This document shows positions 11,601 through 23,600 of a stretch of 64,000 bases of DNA, one piece after another. Position 1 is the first letter of the stretch; every line of letters starts with the position of its first letter. A model generated the notes under the pieces. It did not search any database and was not told where the DNA came from. It worked only from the letters and a program-made list of their open reading frames with translations. The stretch is taken from NCBI RefSeq assembly GCF_019649055.1, contig NW_026570321.1, positions 62,001 through 126,000 of the forward strand, read 5' to 3'. The position numbers and the translations under genes are program-made. The DNA is from Paramacrobiotus metropolitanus (taxonomy: Eukaryota; Tardigrada; Eutardigrada; Parachela; Macrobiotidae).

Positions 11601-14600
11601 CTTCTTCGGTGACCTCTTCTTTTACAGGTTTCTTCCGTTTAAAGACCGCTTCTTCTTCCACAATCTCCTCCGTGATCTCTTCTTTCACTTCCTTCTTGGG
11701 CTTAAACACTGCCTCTTCAACGACTTCCTCTGTGATTTCCTCCGTCACCGGTTTTTGAGGCTTGAACACCACTTCTTCAGTGACCTCTTCGATGGTCTCC
11801 TCTGTCACCTCTTTTTTCGGTTTGATTACGACTTCCTCTTGAACAGTTTCTTCGAGTACCTCTTTCTTGACCGGCTTCTTGGGTTTTAACACGGCTTCTT
11901 CTTCGACAGTTTCCTCTGCTACCTCTTCGGCTACCGGTTTCTTGGGCTTGAAAATAGCGTGTTCTTCAACAGTCTCCTCGGTGACCTCTTCTTTTAGTGG
12001 TTTTTTCGGTTTAAACACGGCTTCTTCAACGGTTTCTTCCGTTGTTTCTTCGGTTACCGGTTTCTTCGGTTTAAAAACAACCTCCTCTTCAACAATCTCT
12101 TCAGTGACCTCTTCCTTTACTGGCTTTTTCGGCTTGAATACCGCTTCTTCTACCACAGTTTCTTCCGTGACCTCTTCGGTTACCGGCTTCTTGGGCTTGA
12201 AAACAGCGTGTTCTTCAACAATTTCTTCTGTGATCTCCTCTTTCACAGGCTTTTTAGGTTTGAAGACCGCTTCTTCTTCAATGACTTCTTCTGGGTTTTT
12301 GGCCAACGATATTTTTGTTTCTTGAATAGATTCTTCCAAAAGCTCTTCCTCTGGTACTTCTCTCGAGGGAAGCTCCAAAATTTCCAGTTCAACGGCTAAA
12401 TCCTTCGGTCGCTGCGGTTTCTTAACAACCTTCGTTTCTTCCGGTTGTACAGTGGTCACTATCGGCATGATTTCTTCCGTAACCTCGGGCATTGCCTTTT
12501 CCTCAATTTTTCCGTAATAATTTCGTTAATCGTCGTTTCTTCTGGTACCACGGTGGATTCCGGTGACTGCACCACCTGCTTTTCAGCAACCGCTTCGCCC
12601 AGTTGTTCGGTAGTGCCCTTTGGTGTAATTTCTTCTTTTTCTTCAGACCGAACTTCTGTCACTGTTGTTTCTTCCGTCACCATGGTCATTCCTGGTGTCT
12701 CCGCCGGTATCGTTTCGGTAACAGCGGTGGGGAGCTCTTCCTCCGTTACTTCCGGTTTCACCTCTTCTTTCTTGGTAATAATATCCGCAATTGTCTCTTC
12801 CTCAGTAACTAACGACGTTATCGGGGTTTCTGCCGGTTTCTTCTCCAAGGAGATTTTCGTTTCCGGTACTTCGACGGTTTCAGGAGCAACTTTTTCCTTT
12901 TCGGGCTGTTCCACTTGGACAAAACCGACGGTCTCAACATGTTCCTCGGTAACCGCCGGTACACCGGTCTTCTCAATCGACACATCAAAGGCCGTCTCGA
13001 TTTCCGTCGTCTCTACCGGCTTCTTGAAGAAGGCTTCGGCTGTGGTGTCTTCCGGTACTTCTTCCTTCATCCTGAGTTTCGGCTTCGGCCGCTTTACGGT
13101 TTCTTCGGTGGGAATTTCGAACGGGATCTCTTCAATTTCCCCTTTGGTAATTTTCTCAATCAATTCCTCCACATCGATTTCGACTGTTTCTGGCACTTCT
13201 TCTACGGGCTTCTTTTCTTCCGTCGCTTCCGTCAGTGGTTTCTGCGGAACTGTTTCCACCGCGACCTCTTCGGTAACCGGTTGCTCTTTCTCGTAAACCG
13301 TGGTAACATCTGTCTCGGTTGTGGTGAACGCTTCTCTCGGAACGGTAACCTTGACAGACTTTTCTTCCGTCGTAACCGTTGAAACGGACTGGTCAAGCGG
13401 TGCTTTCTCCGTAACTTCGACGGTTGCGGTTTCTTCAACCGGCGTTTCTTTCTCATAAGCGGTAGTCACTTCCGTCTCGGTTGCTGTCACCTGTTCCTTC
13501 GGGACCGTAACGGTGAACGGTTGCTCCTCACTCGTCACCGTCGTTACCGGCCGACCGAACCCCTCCGTCTCGATTACAGTGGTTGCCTCCGTTTCCGTAA
13601 CCGGCACTCCTTCCTCGGCGGTGGTCACATACGTCTCCGTGGTTTCCTTTAATTCAATCTCCGCAGTCTCCTCTTCGACCACCGGTTTCTTCGGCCGAAT
13701 AAACAACGCTTCCGCCTCCGGTTGTTCAAGCTCGATTTCTACCGGTTTCTCGGGTTTGGGTTTGACGGCGAATTCCGCTTCCGGTACTTCTTCCTCCACC
13801 GTGATCTTCTTCTTGGGTTTCAGCTTGACCTTTTCTTCGATTTCCTCTTTTACAACGGTTTCTTCGATCTGTTCCTCTACGATTTCTTCTTTGACCGGAA
13901 CGACGACTGTCGACGTCTCTTCGGTAACGGTTTCAGTAGGCTGCGCGGTTACCAGAGTCTCCTCGATTCGCGTTTCTTCGGCGGTTACCTCGGGCTTTTC
14001 GGGAGCGGTGATTTCGCCGGCACTGACAGATGGTGTTTCTTCCGTTGCTGTTTCCGGTTTTGATAGCTCGACCGTGGTTACCGTTTTCTCTATGTGTTCT
14101 TCTTCGGGTTTCTTTGGTTTGAATACGAATTCTTCTTCGGTTTCAATCGTCTTCTCAACCTAATCAAAAACATTAAAATTTAAATTTATTTTAGATTGAT
14201 AAAAATATCAATTTCTTTTAAATTAAATGGCGACAAAAACTCTTTTGCGCCCGTGATTATAAAAACCGGTGACCTTTAATAACACTATTTTATAAATAAT
14301 TTAAACTCTCTTATTGAAAAAAATTGATAAAAATAGTATTATTAATTAGAGTATTATGCTGAGATTAATGATTACCTTAAATTCAGCAGTTTCTTCAGTA
14401 ATTTCCTCCACCCGTTCTTTCGGTTTGGTGATGGCGAATTCCGCTTCTGGCGCCGCTTCCTCCTGTGCCTTCGGCTTCTTGCGGCGAATCGCCACTTTCT
14501 CCTCTTCGGTCACTTCCTCCACGGTAACACTGGGTTTCTCCGGCGCGACAACGCTCGTCGATTCCAGCACCAACGGCGCAACCGGCACTGCTGGTTGCAG

Positions 14601-17600
14601 CGCTTCCGGCGTTTCGGTTACCTCCACAGTCTCTGGTTTATCTTCCTCCACTACCACCTCTTCGACCGTTGTAGTCTCCGCTTCGGTTATACGCGTCTCG
14701 GCAGTCTGCTGTGGTAGTTGGGGTACTTCCGGAACTGTTGGTACTTCCCGCGTCTCGCCTTCATGGACGATGGCGGCTATGGGAACGGCCGGTTGCATAA
14801 CGTCAGGGATTTCTGAAGGCTGCGCGATTTCTTTGGTTACTGCTTCCTGTGTGATTTCTTCCGTGGTTACTGTTTCGGGTACCACGGTTTCACTCTCGGC
14901 GCTCTTTTCTGGGACTTCCTCGACCGGCTTCTCCACTTTCGGTATTTCCGGTGCGGTGACCTTTTCACTTTCGTGGACGACCGGAACGATGGGCACCGCT
15001 GGTTGCAGCATCTCCGGCGTTTCGGATGGAACCGCTTCTTCGGTTTCCGCTACATCAGATGATACTTCGGTTACCGACGGCAATTCCGGTGCCTCGGTTA
15101 CGTCAAGTTCGGCAGTCTTTTCTTCCAATGTAACCGGCTTTTCGGGAGCGGTTATCGTCGTCGTTTCCAGAACTGTCGGTGCTACCGGCACCGCTGGTTG
15201 CAGTCGCTCCGGAATTTCCAACCGCTGAATTTGTTCTTCGACTGGCTTTTCTGGTACGACTTCGTCCACCGTTGGTGCTTCTTCCGCTTCCGTTACCAAC
15301 ATTTCCGCAGTCTTTTCGGGAATCTCCTCTTTTACCGGTTTCTTTTTAGCTATCTTTATTTGTTCTTCTACGCCGAAAGTCTCAGTTACCGTTGTTTCTT
15401 CAGTGACCTCGGTAGCTTTCCGTTTCATTAATGCGGTTTCCGTTACCACCTCCTCTTCTTCCGTTACCTTCATTCGTGGCTTAAGTTTCGCTTTCTTGAC
15501 TTCTTCGATTTCCACTTTCTCTTCGGTTACTGGTTGCACGATAGTTTCCGTCTCGGCTGCTTCCGTTACCGATGGTGTTGCCGTTACAGTTTCCTCGATA
15601 ACTTCGGTGGTGGTAGTCGCTTCCGGCTGCTCCGGCATCACAATTTCTTTAACGACCGTCTCAGTGATCGTTTCAGTTTCTTCTTCCGATTTCTTGGTTT
15701 CGAGCGGTACAACGGTCTCCGCTTCAACTTCTTCAACCGGCTTCGGTTTGGGCTTAAACATAATTTCTTCCTCCACTTCACTCGGCTGGACTTCGAATTC
15801 TACGGTTTCCGGTTTCTTTGAAATTTCAAACGCGGCCTCCGTCGGCGCTTCAACCGGCTTCAGCGGTTTCTTTTTCTTAATTGCTACCGCGGTTTCCTCA
15901 ACGGTTTCAACGTCTTCGGTCACAGTGGTCTCCGTCTCAACGGTAATAGTTTCCGTTTCTAAAGCCTCAGTCGTCGTGGGAACGCCGCGTTGAATTTCTT
16001 CAACAGTTTCTTGTATTTCCACTTGTTCCGGTTTTGTTTCTTTGGTAGTGACTTCTCTTACTGTGGTTTCCGTGATTTTCTCCTCAGTTTCTTCCGGTTG
16101 CTTCATTAAATTTTCCACTGTTATCACTTCCACCGGCTTCTCTTTCGGTTTCATAGAGACTTTTTCTTCCGTTACCGTTTCTGTGATTTCAAACTCGGAA
16201 ACTTCCGGTTTGCGCTGCACTTCAAAGGTCACTTCTTCCGGTGTTTCCTGTGGTTTGAGCGGTTTCTTGCGCCGAACTGCCGTCACCTCTTCGGCTTCCG
16301 TTGTCTCTTCGATTATTTCTTTGACCGGTACCACTACAGTTTCTGTTTCAAGTGTTGAAGTTTCGCTTGGAATACCAACTCCGATTTCTTCCGTTACTTC
16401 TGTAATCACGGTTTCGGCGGGCTGGACACTCGGTGTTTCGGCTTCCGTGACGCTGGTCTCGGTGACCGTTTCCGACACTTCCTCGGGTTTCTTAGTTTCC
16501 AGCGGAACTACAACTTCAGCTTCTTCTTCGACCGGCTTCTTCTTTGGTTTCAGTGTAATTTCTCCTTCTGTCGGTTGCGGCATTTCCAGTTCGACTGTTT
16601 CCGGTTTCCGGGGTATTTCAAAAGCCGCCTCCGGTGCTTCTTCGATAACCTTTGGTTTCTTTTTCTTCAACATCACTTCCTCTTTGATCTCTTCGGTCGT
16701 CTCCACGACTTCGGTCACTTTCGGAACTTCTGTTACAACGGTTTCAGTCTCCAGTGTCTCGGTTTCGGCAGGTACACCTTGTCCAGTTTCTTCTGTTACT
16801 TCGGTCAATGTCGCTTCCGTTGGTGCCATCGGTGTGGTCTCGTATTCTTCCGTTATTGAAGTTGTAACTGTGGTTTCTTTTTCTTCTGGCTTTTGCGTTT
16901 CGAGTGGTACTTTCGGGACTTCCACAACGACTGTCTCGGTCTCCATGGTTTTTGTCTCTGTTGGCACACCGTGCTCAATCTCCTCAGCAATCTCAGTCAC
17001 AGTGGTTTTAGAGGGTGCCACCGGCTTTACTTCATACTCTTCAACGGTTATTGTTTCGGTTTCTTCCTTCGTTTCGGGTTTCGGCACGGTAACAACCGTC
17101 GTCTGTGCGGTTGTAACGGTCTCTGCAGTGGACATGCCAAATTCTTCCGTGACCTTTTCGGCGATGGTTTCTGTTTCTGGTAACGGCGCCGTAACCGTTG
17201 TTGTCATCTCCTCTTGTGTCACTTCCGTCACCGTCTCTTCGGGCTTCTCAACCGGGATCTCTGATGGCTTGCGCTCTACGGCGCGCATCACCACCTGCTC
17301 TTCAATGTCCATGCTCGGCTTCGACAGTTCCACGCTGATCTCTTCCACGGTCTCCTTCAGTTTCTGAACAGTTACCACGGTCTCTTCCATGATTTCCTTT
17401 TTCCGGGGTTTCTTCAGTGGCACAACTTCTTCGGTTTCACTGACCGGTAGCTCGACGGTTTCGGTCTCAGCGACTTCCACCGGTACTGGTGCCACCGTTT
17501 CCATAATCTCTTCGACTTCTGTAACGGTCGTTTCTTCTGTAACCACCGGGGTAATTTCTTCCACAACCGGTTTTTCTATAATTTCCTCACGCTCTTCCGG

Positions 17601-20600
17601 AATTTCCTCTTTCGGCGCTTCTTCCTTCGGTACCGTATGCACAAACGTGGTCTCTTCAACCGTTTCCGTTACGGTGATCTCCGCCTGCGTGACCTCTTCC
17701 GGTTTCGGAGCAACGAACACCATTTCCTCCTGGACTTCCTCCACGACCTTTGGTTTCTTCTTCAGCTTTACCTGCTCTTCGGCCACTTCTTCCACAGTGG
17801 TAACGGTCTCGGTCGACTCGGTTACCTTTTCGGGTGTTTCCGGGATTTCGATGCGGAAGGTTTCGTTGATGATGGGCACGATTGGGACGGCTGGTTGTGC
17901 CAGTTCCGGAAGGGTTTCCTCCGTGACCTTCTCCAGAGCCGGCTGCTCACCGGTCACTTCTTCTGGAGTTTCTTTGGACATTTCGGGTACTGCTGATTGT
18001 TCCGGCACCCTTGGGGCGGTGCTAACGCGACGCGCTTCTATCGCTTCGGCTGTCGGCAGGTCCTCGTCGCGGCGTTCGACAACCGTCAAAATTTCCGGCA
18101 CCGGTGCAATTACGTCTTCGGCTGCGCTAGTCACGACGGTAACTTCCTCTGTAGTAGCAGTTTCTGAAACAAATATTCCAATTTAGTCAGACTTCAATTT
18201 AAAAAAATTAATTTATAAAATTAAGCAAATTATTTAGAAAAAATAAGAACGGTAAATTTAGTCACAAATTTAAATAAAAATTTGATTAAAAAATTTAATT
18301 TTTCCCAAAAACATTTAAAATAAATCTGAAATACCGGTATTTGTTCTTGAAAAAACTGATTTTTTGAAAGTTTAGAAAACGAGTACGCAGATAAAGATGT
18401 TAAACTAAAACTCATATTATATAAGTGATTTTATTTTAACAATTTATTTTGGTTGAATTCGGTTTCTTACCTTCGGTTGGTTGGACTTTCTTTTCTAGCG
18501 TAATAATCTCTTCCACAACTTCCGGCTTCAATTCGAATCGCTCCGTCACCACTTGCTCTTCGACTTTCTGTTCCAAAGTAACTGTAGTGACCTCTTCGGT
18601 AACCTTCGGCTGCAGCGTTACCACCTCTTCCACTGGTTTCGGTTTACGCGCGATCTTCACGCTTTCTACTTCTTCCTCAACCGGAACCGGGACTTCCGGT
18701 GCCTCTTCCACCGTAACCTGGACGGTATCGGCAAACTCCATCGGCGCAATGATCTCGGCCTTCTCCAACGGCAGCGACTCCACCGGGGCGGCGACATCGG
18801 CGTGCACAGGCGCCGGCACCACTTCGGTGACGTCCACCGTTGTTACGGTCGTCTCTTCTTCACCCGGTACCTTCTCCTCCGATTCTGGTTTCAGTGTAAC
18901 CACTTCATCCACCTTCTCTTCGGTGGTAATTTGAAACTCTACCGTCTCCGGTTTTGTCGGGATGACCAACTGTTCCGTCACTTCTTCTTCGGTGACAATC
19001 GTCTTGGGCTTCGGTTTCACCTTTGTCACCACTTCGGTGATCTCTTCCTTGGTCACGGTCTCGGTTCCTTGTTCGGTTACTTCGGGACCGACTTCCACTG
19101 TAACCATTTCCGGGAGCTGCACCCCCGTGGCGGTTTCCGTTTCCACAGCCGGCACCGATTTCTTGCGCGTTTCTTCGGTTTCTAATTTTGTAATCATTTC
19201 TGGTAACAGCGCTGGAGTGACACCTTTCTCGTGCGTCACCAGTTCCGGTTGTTCGACCGGGACGGGCTGCTCGGTAACAATCTCTGTCGGCGCCACTTCC
19301 TCGACGACGGTTGTCTCGGTGGGTGCGATTTCCTTCGGCGCCACCACTTCTTCCACCGGTTTCTCCGGTACTTCTTCCCGGACGACGGTTTCCAGTAGCT
19401 GCTCCACTTCCGTGACGGTAACAATCTCTTCGACCTTCTCCACCGGTTTTTCTTGAGATTCTTCCACGACCGTCTCGGTGACCGTTTCGGTGATCTCCGT
19501 AGTAATCTTCTCCACTGGCGCCGTTTCCGGTAAGGTCTCAATGACCTTTTCTTCCGGTACTTCCTCTTTCGGCTGTTCCGCCACGACCACCTGGGTGACC
19601 TCCACGGGGACCTCTACTTCGGAGATCTTGGCGACATCCTCATCGCGTGGAACGATGATATCCACGTCCGGGACGGTCACTTCCAGTTTATCCTCGGTAA
19701 TGTCGTGTGTCGCTATGATATGTTTTTCTTCAATCGGTACCGGCTGTTCGATGACGGCGGTTACCGTCTCCATGACACTGACCGCCGGCACCATTTCAGC
19801 GGTGAACTTCTCCGGCACTTCTTCCTCGGTAAAGGTCTCCGTTACCACCGTCTCGGTTACGGTCTCGGTAATGGTTTCCACGGTGGGTGTTTCTTCGGTA
19901 ACGGTGGGAACAGCTTCTTTCGGCGCTTCTTGCGGAACGGTGGGAACAGTTTCCGCTGGTTTGACAACGGTCTCAGTTCCTTCGAAAGGTGTCTGGGTCG
20001 GTACGGCTTCGGAGAGTTCGAATTCCTCGGTGATGATGATTTCCTCCTCGGTGATGGTGGTGGCTTGGCTGAATTCGGTTTCGGTTTCTTCCGGTAACTG
20101 CAGGATCTCCACTTGCGCGCTGGACATGGCCATACCCAGGTCGTTTCGGGCGGTGCATGTTACCACGCCTGAAACGAGAACAAGTCGGCTTGAAAGGCCG
20201 GGCAATGTTCGATGGAGAAGCAAGAAAAGCACTCAAAAATATGAAATTAAAATGTCTGTTAAATTAACTTTAAAACTAATAATATATATATTGCTTGGTA
20301 TTATGACTGTATAATAATAATTTGAAATACCAGAAACGTTTTCATACTCAAGATATAGTTATTTACTAAACTTTATACAATATTAATTTTGTTTGAATAT
20401 CTTTTCATAGCAACAATATTCTTATTTGAAATTTTACTGGCCGAATTCATTAAGTATTTTATTATCAAGTTTTTATTATTAATGTATTGGCAGAATTTTA
20501 TTTGTAATAAATTCGGTTTAGTTTAATTTGCTGACCAGTGAAATCGCCGTGCACATCACGGATGGTCAACGTCGTCAGATCGCGAATGTGCGTAATCTCG

Positions 20601-23600
20601 ATGATCTGCGATTCGTGCAGTATATGGTCATCCAAACTCCACGTCACCACGGGACGCGGAATGCCCTTGACCTCCGCGGTGAACTTCACCACATCCATTT
20701 CCGCTGTTTCCTGTCATCAGCCAATTGAATATAATGTACAATAGAGCGATATAACGAATAAAATGTTAAAGGCCACCATACCACATTTTCCACTGGAACA
20801 GTGAAGACGGGCGGCCCGCTTTCTTCGAACGTTGGAATGACCATTGGGACAGACATGAAGGCTGCAGCAACAAGTACATGAATACAGTAATACATATACA
20901 ATAAAACAAATAATATCAGTTATATATATCAAGTACATACTGTATGTACTCTACTGTAAATACATCATGAAACTTCATGCAAAACCAAGCGGAATTAGTG
21001 ACTGAGAAAAAACTGTATACCACTTACCTTCTGCTTCCTTAACCGGCTTCTTTGGGCGGATCTACACAAAACATTTGCACATTTGTCATATTTTTAGAAA
21101 TGTTTGGTTTTTGATTGTACCGAAACCGCGTTGCAAAGTAAATAAAACTTATTTATATACTCGTATATCACATAACTTTTTAATTTAAACATTACGTGAA
21201 ATTATTTCGTAAACTTTAATAATTACCTGCTGCACAACAGCTTCTTCCGTAACTTCTGAAAAATAATATAAAATCCGATTAATATATAATACGAAGATAA
21301 TAAATAAATCGATTATAAACAGAGAAGCATGCAGACACAAAATGTGATTAAGGGATTTCGTGGCGCTGTTAGATCTGCAAAGCAAACTGGTTAAACAAAC
21401 ACAAGCCGGTTAAGATCCCCACGTTTAGTGACCACGGAATGCTACAGGAACGTATAAACGCCGAGTACCAACATGTAACCGCACCCCCACACTCGCTAAC
21501 GACGACGTAACCACCCGCAAAACGGTGAATCCACCAGGTGACATGTAACACAGTGGGACGCTGTCAACATTGAGTCACGGCATAATTGTGTAAGACAACG
21601 TGTTTTTAGCCAGCACATGAAGCACCCTCAACCGCGCACGCTTGGACGTTTTTTTGGTTTTAGTAGAAGCAGCAGCAGCAGCGGACACGGTGTGCAGCGG
21701 TCACATTTAAACGGTCAACTTCCTCTCACCATCCTTTCTCGGACGCAGTACACCCTCCGCCACCTCCTCTTTGACGCGTTTCTTTAGTTTCACCAGCTGC
21801 TCCTCCTCGGTTACAACGGTTTCTTCTTCCGTTACGACCGCTTGTTCTTCGGTTACCACCGTAACTTCTTCCGTTACTGTTGTCACCGTCGGCTTTTCTT
21901 CCATTACAACGGTTGTCACCTGCTCTTCGACGATCTCTTCAGGGAATTCTTCCAGTTTCTCCAAGATATCCTCGACGATACTGGTGTCCATTTCACTGAC
22001 GACGAAATCCAGAATCTCCGAGCGGTCTTCCTCCGTGGAGAACACCTCGACGATGCTGTGCTCCTCGATGAGAATGGGGACCTCGTGGACCTCCGGTGGG
22101 AAGTCCACCCGGTACTTCTGCCGAATGAGCTCTTCATGCTCCACCTGTTCTACGGGGATCTCGGTGATGGTCGGACCCTGTGGCACCGGTCGCTCCGGTT
22201 GAAAGGTCACATCCGTGGTCAGGTCGGCCGTGTACGACACTCGCCGTTTCACCGTGGCCTGCGCGGTGCGCTCTTCGATGTCGATGGGAACGGTGAACTC
22301 GGTAGTGGCCACGGCAATCTCCGGTGCTTTGTACTCCACTTCCGTGGTGAACAGCGGCGCCCCCACCGCTTCCTGGGGCTTCTCATACCGCGTTTCTTCC
22401 ACCGCATGTTCCGGTAACGCGCCGAATTTCAACGGGACTTCCACCAGAACCGCGGTGGCGGTGGTCTCCTTGGTAATGTGGGTGGTGTCCGAGGTGGTCA
22501 TGGTGGTTTCTCGCAGCGGGACGAACTCTGCTTCCGCGTGTTCCACGGGAAGCGGTGACGCGGTCCGCGTGTCCAGGGGCGTCTCGATAAGCAACGGTTG
22601 CGTTACATGGGCCACCGTCTCGATTTCTTCAAACAGCGCCGGAGTCACGGGACGTTCCGGCACCGTCAGCGTTTCAATGGTCAGCGTTTCCTTTCCAGTG
22701 ACCTCGAAGGTCGTTTCAATGGTGGGAATTTCCGGTTTCCAGACAATCTCGGTGGTTTCTTCCGGCACCGGTTTGCTGACCACGAATTCCGTCTCGCTGA
22801 CCTCCGTGGTCGTTGGTTTCTTGCGCAGTTTGACGGTTTCGTCCGTCTCCACCAGGACGATTTCCACTGGTCCCTCTTGCTCCATGACCTCTTCCAGTTT
22901 CTCAATCAGCATGGTTACCTCTTCTTTGGTCGGCTGCTTGAGTTCTTTGACTTCCGGTTGCGCGGTCTCGATCTCCGTCGGTTTGGCCATTTCCATAATG
23001 ACCTCCTGAATTTCTTTGGTTACCGCGGTGTCCGTAACCGTTTCGGTAATGAATTCTTCCGGTTGTTCTAAGGGCACCTCTTTTTCTGGTTTTTCTTTGA
23101 CGACTGTTGTACTCTTTAGCGTTTCCACTTCGCTGATGTCCGCTTTGTCTAGCGGCAGTTCTTCCGTTTCACTCGTAACGACGGCTTCAGTGACCGTTTC
23201 GATTATTTCTTTTTCAGGTACTTCAATAGCCGCCGGCATCACAATTTCGCTGATGTCCTCTTTTTCCGGTTTTACCTGAGTAATGGTAACCGTTTCTTCC
23301 GTTATCTCCTGTTTCTTCGGTTGTTCAAAAGAAACCGTGGTGACCTCTTCAACAACAAATTCCGTTTCAACTTTTTCCTCTTCTTTGGGTTTTCGTTTGA
23401 TGACCTCCTTGGTTACCACTTCTTCGATTACCACTTCTTCTTTTGGTTTAACGGTGACACGTTTAACGGTTTCTTCAAGCAGCACTTGTTCGGTCACTGT
23501 TTCCAGGACTTCCGGTTGCGCTGGAACTGTGGCTTTTTCCATCGTAATTTCCGGCACCGGCTGCTCTTCTAATTTATCTGTAGTTACCTCCGGAAGTGTG

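Noticed and set aside
930-12511. Programmed ribosomal frameshifting at the breaks
   Set aside because: The breaks are of both signs, at different homopolymers, and show no common slippery site or downstream structure. Assembly error is simpler.
21369-21551. 60-codon open frame (TWWIHRFAGGY and similar) within the intron after exon 14
   Set aside because: No matching splice pair in frame and no similarity to the spring or to Ig sequence. Treated as chance.
21660-21690. AGC trinucleotide run as an expandable repeat
   Set aside because: Only about five units long and in an intron; too short to call a microsatellite of note.
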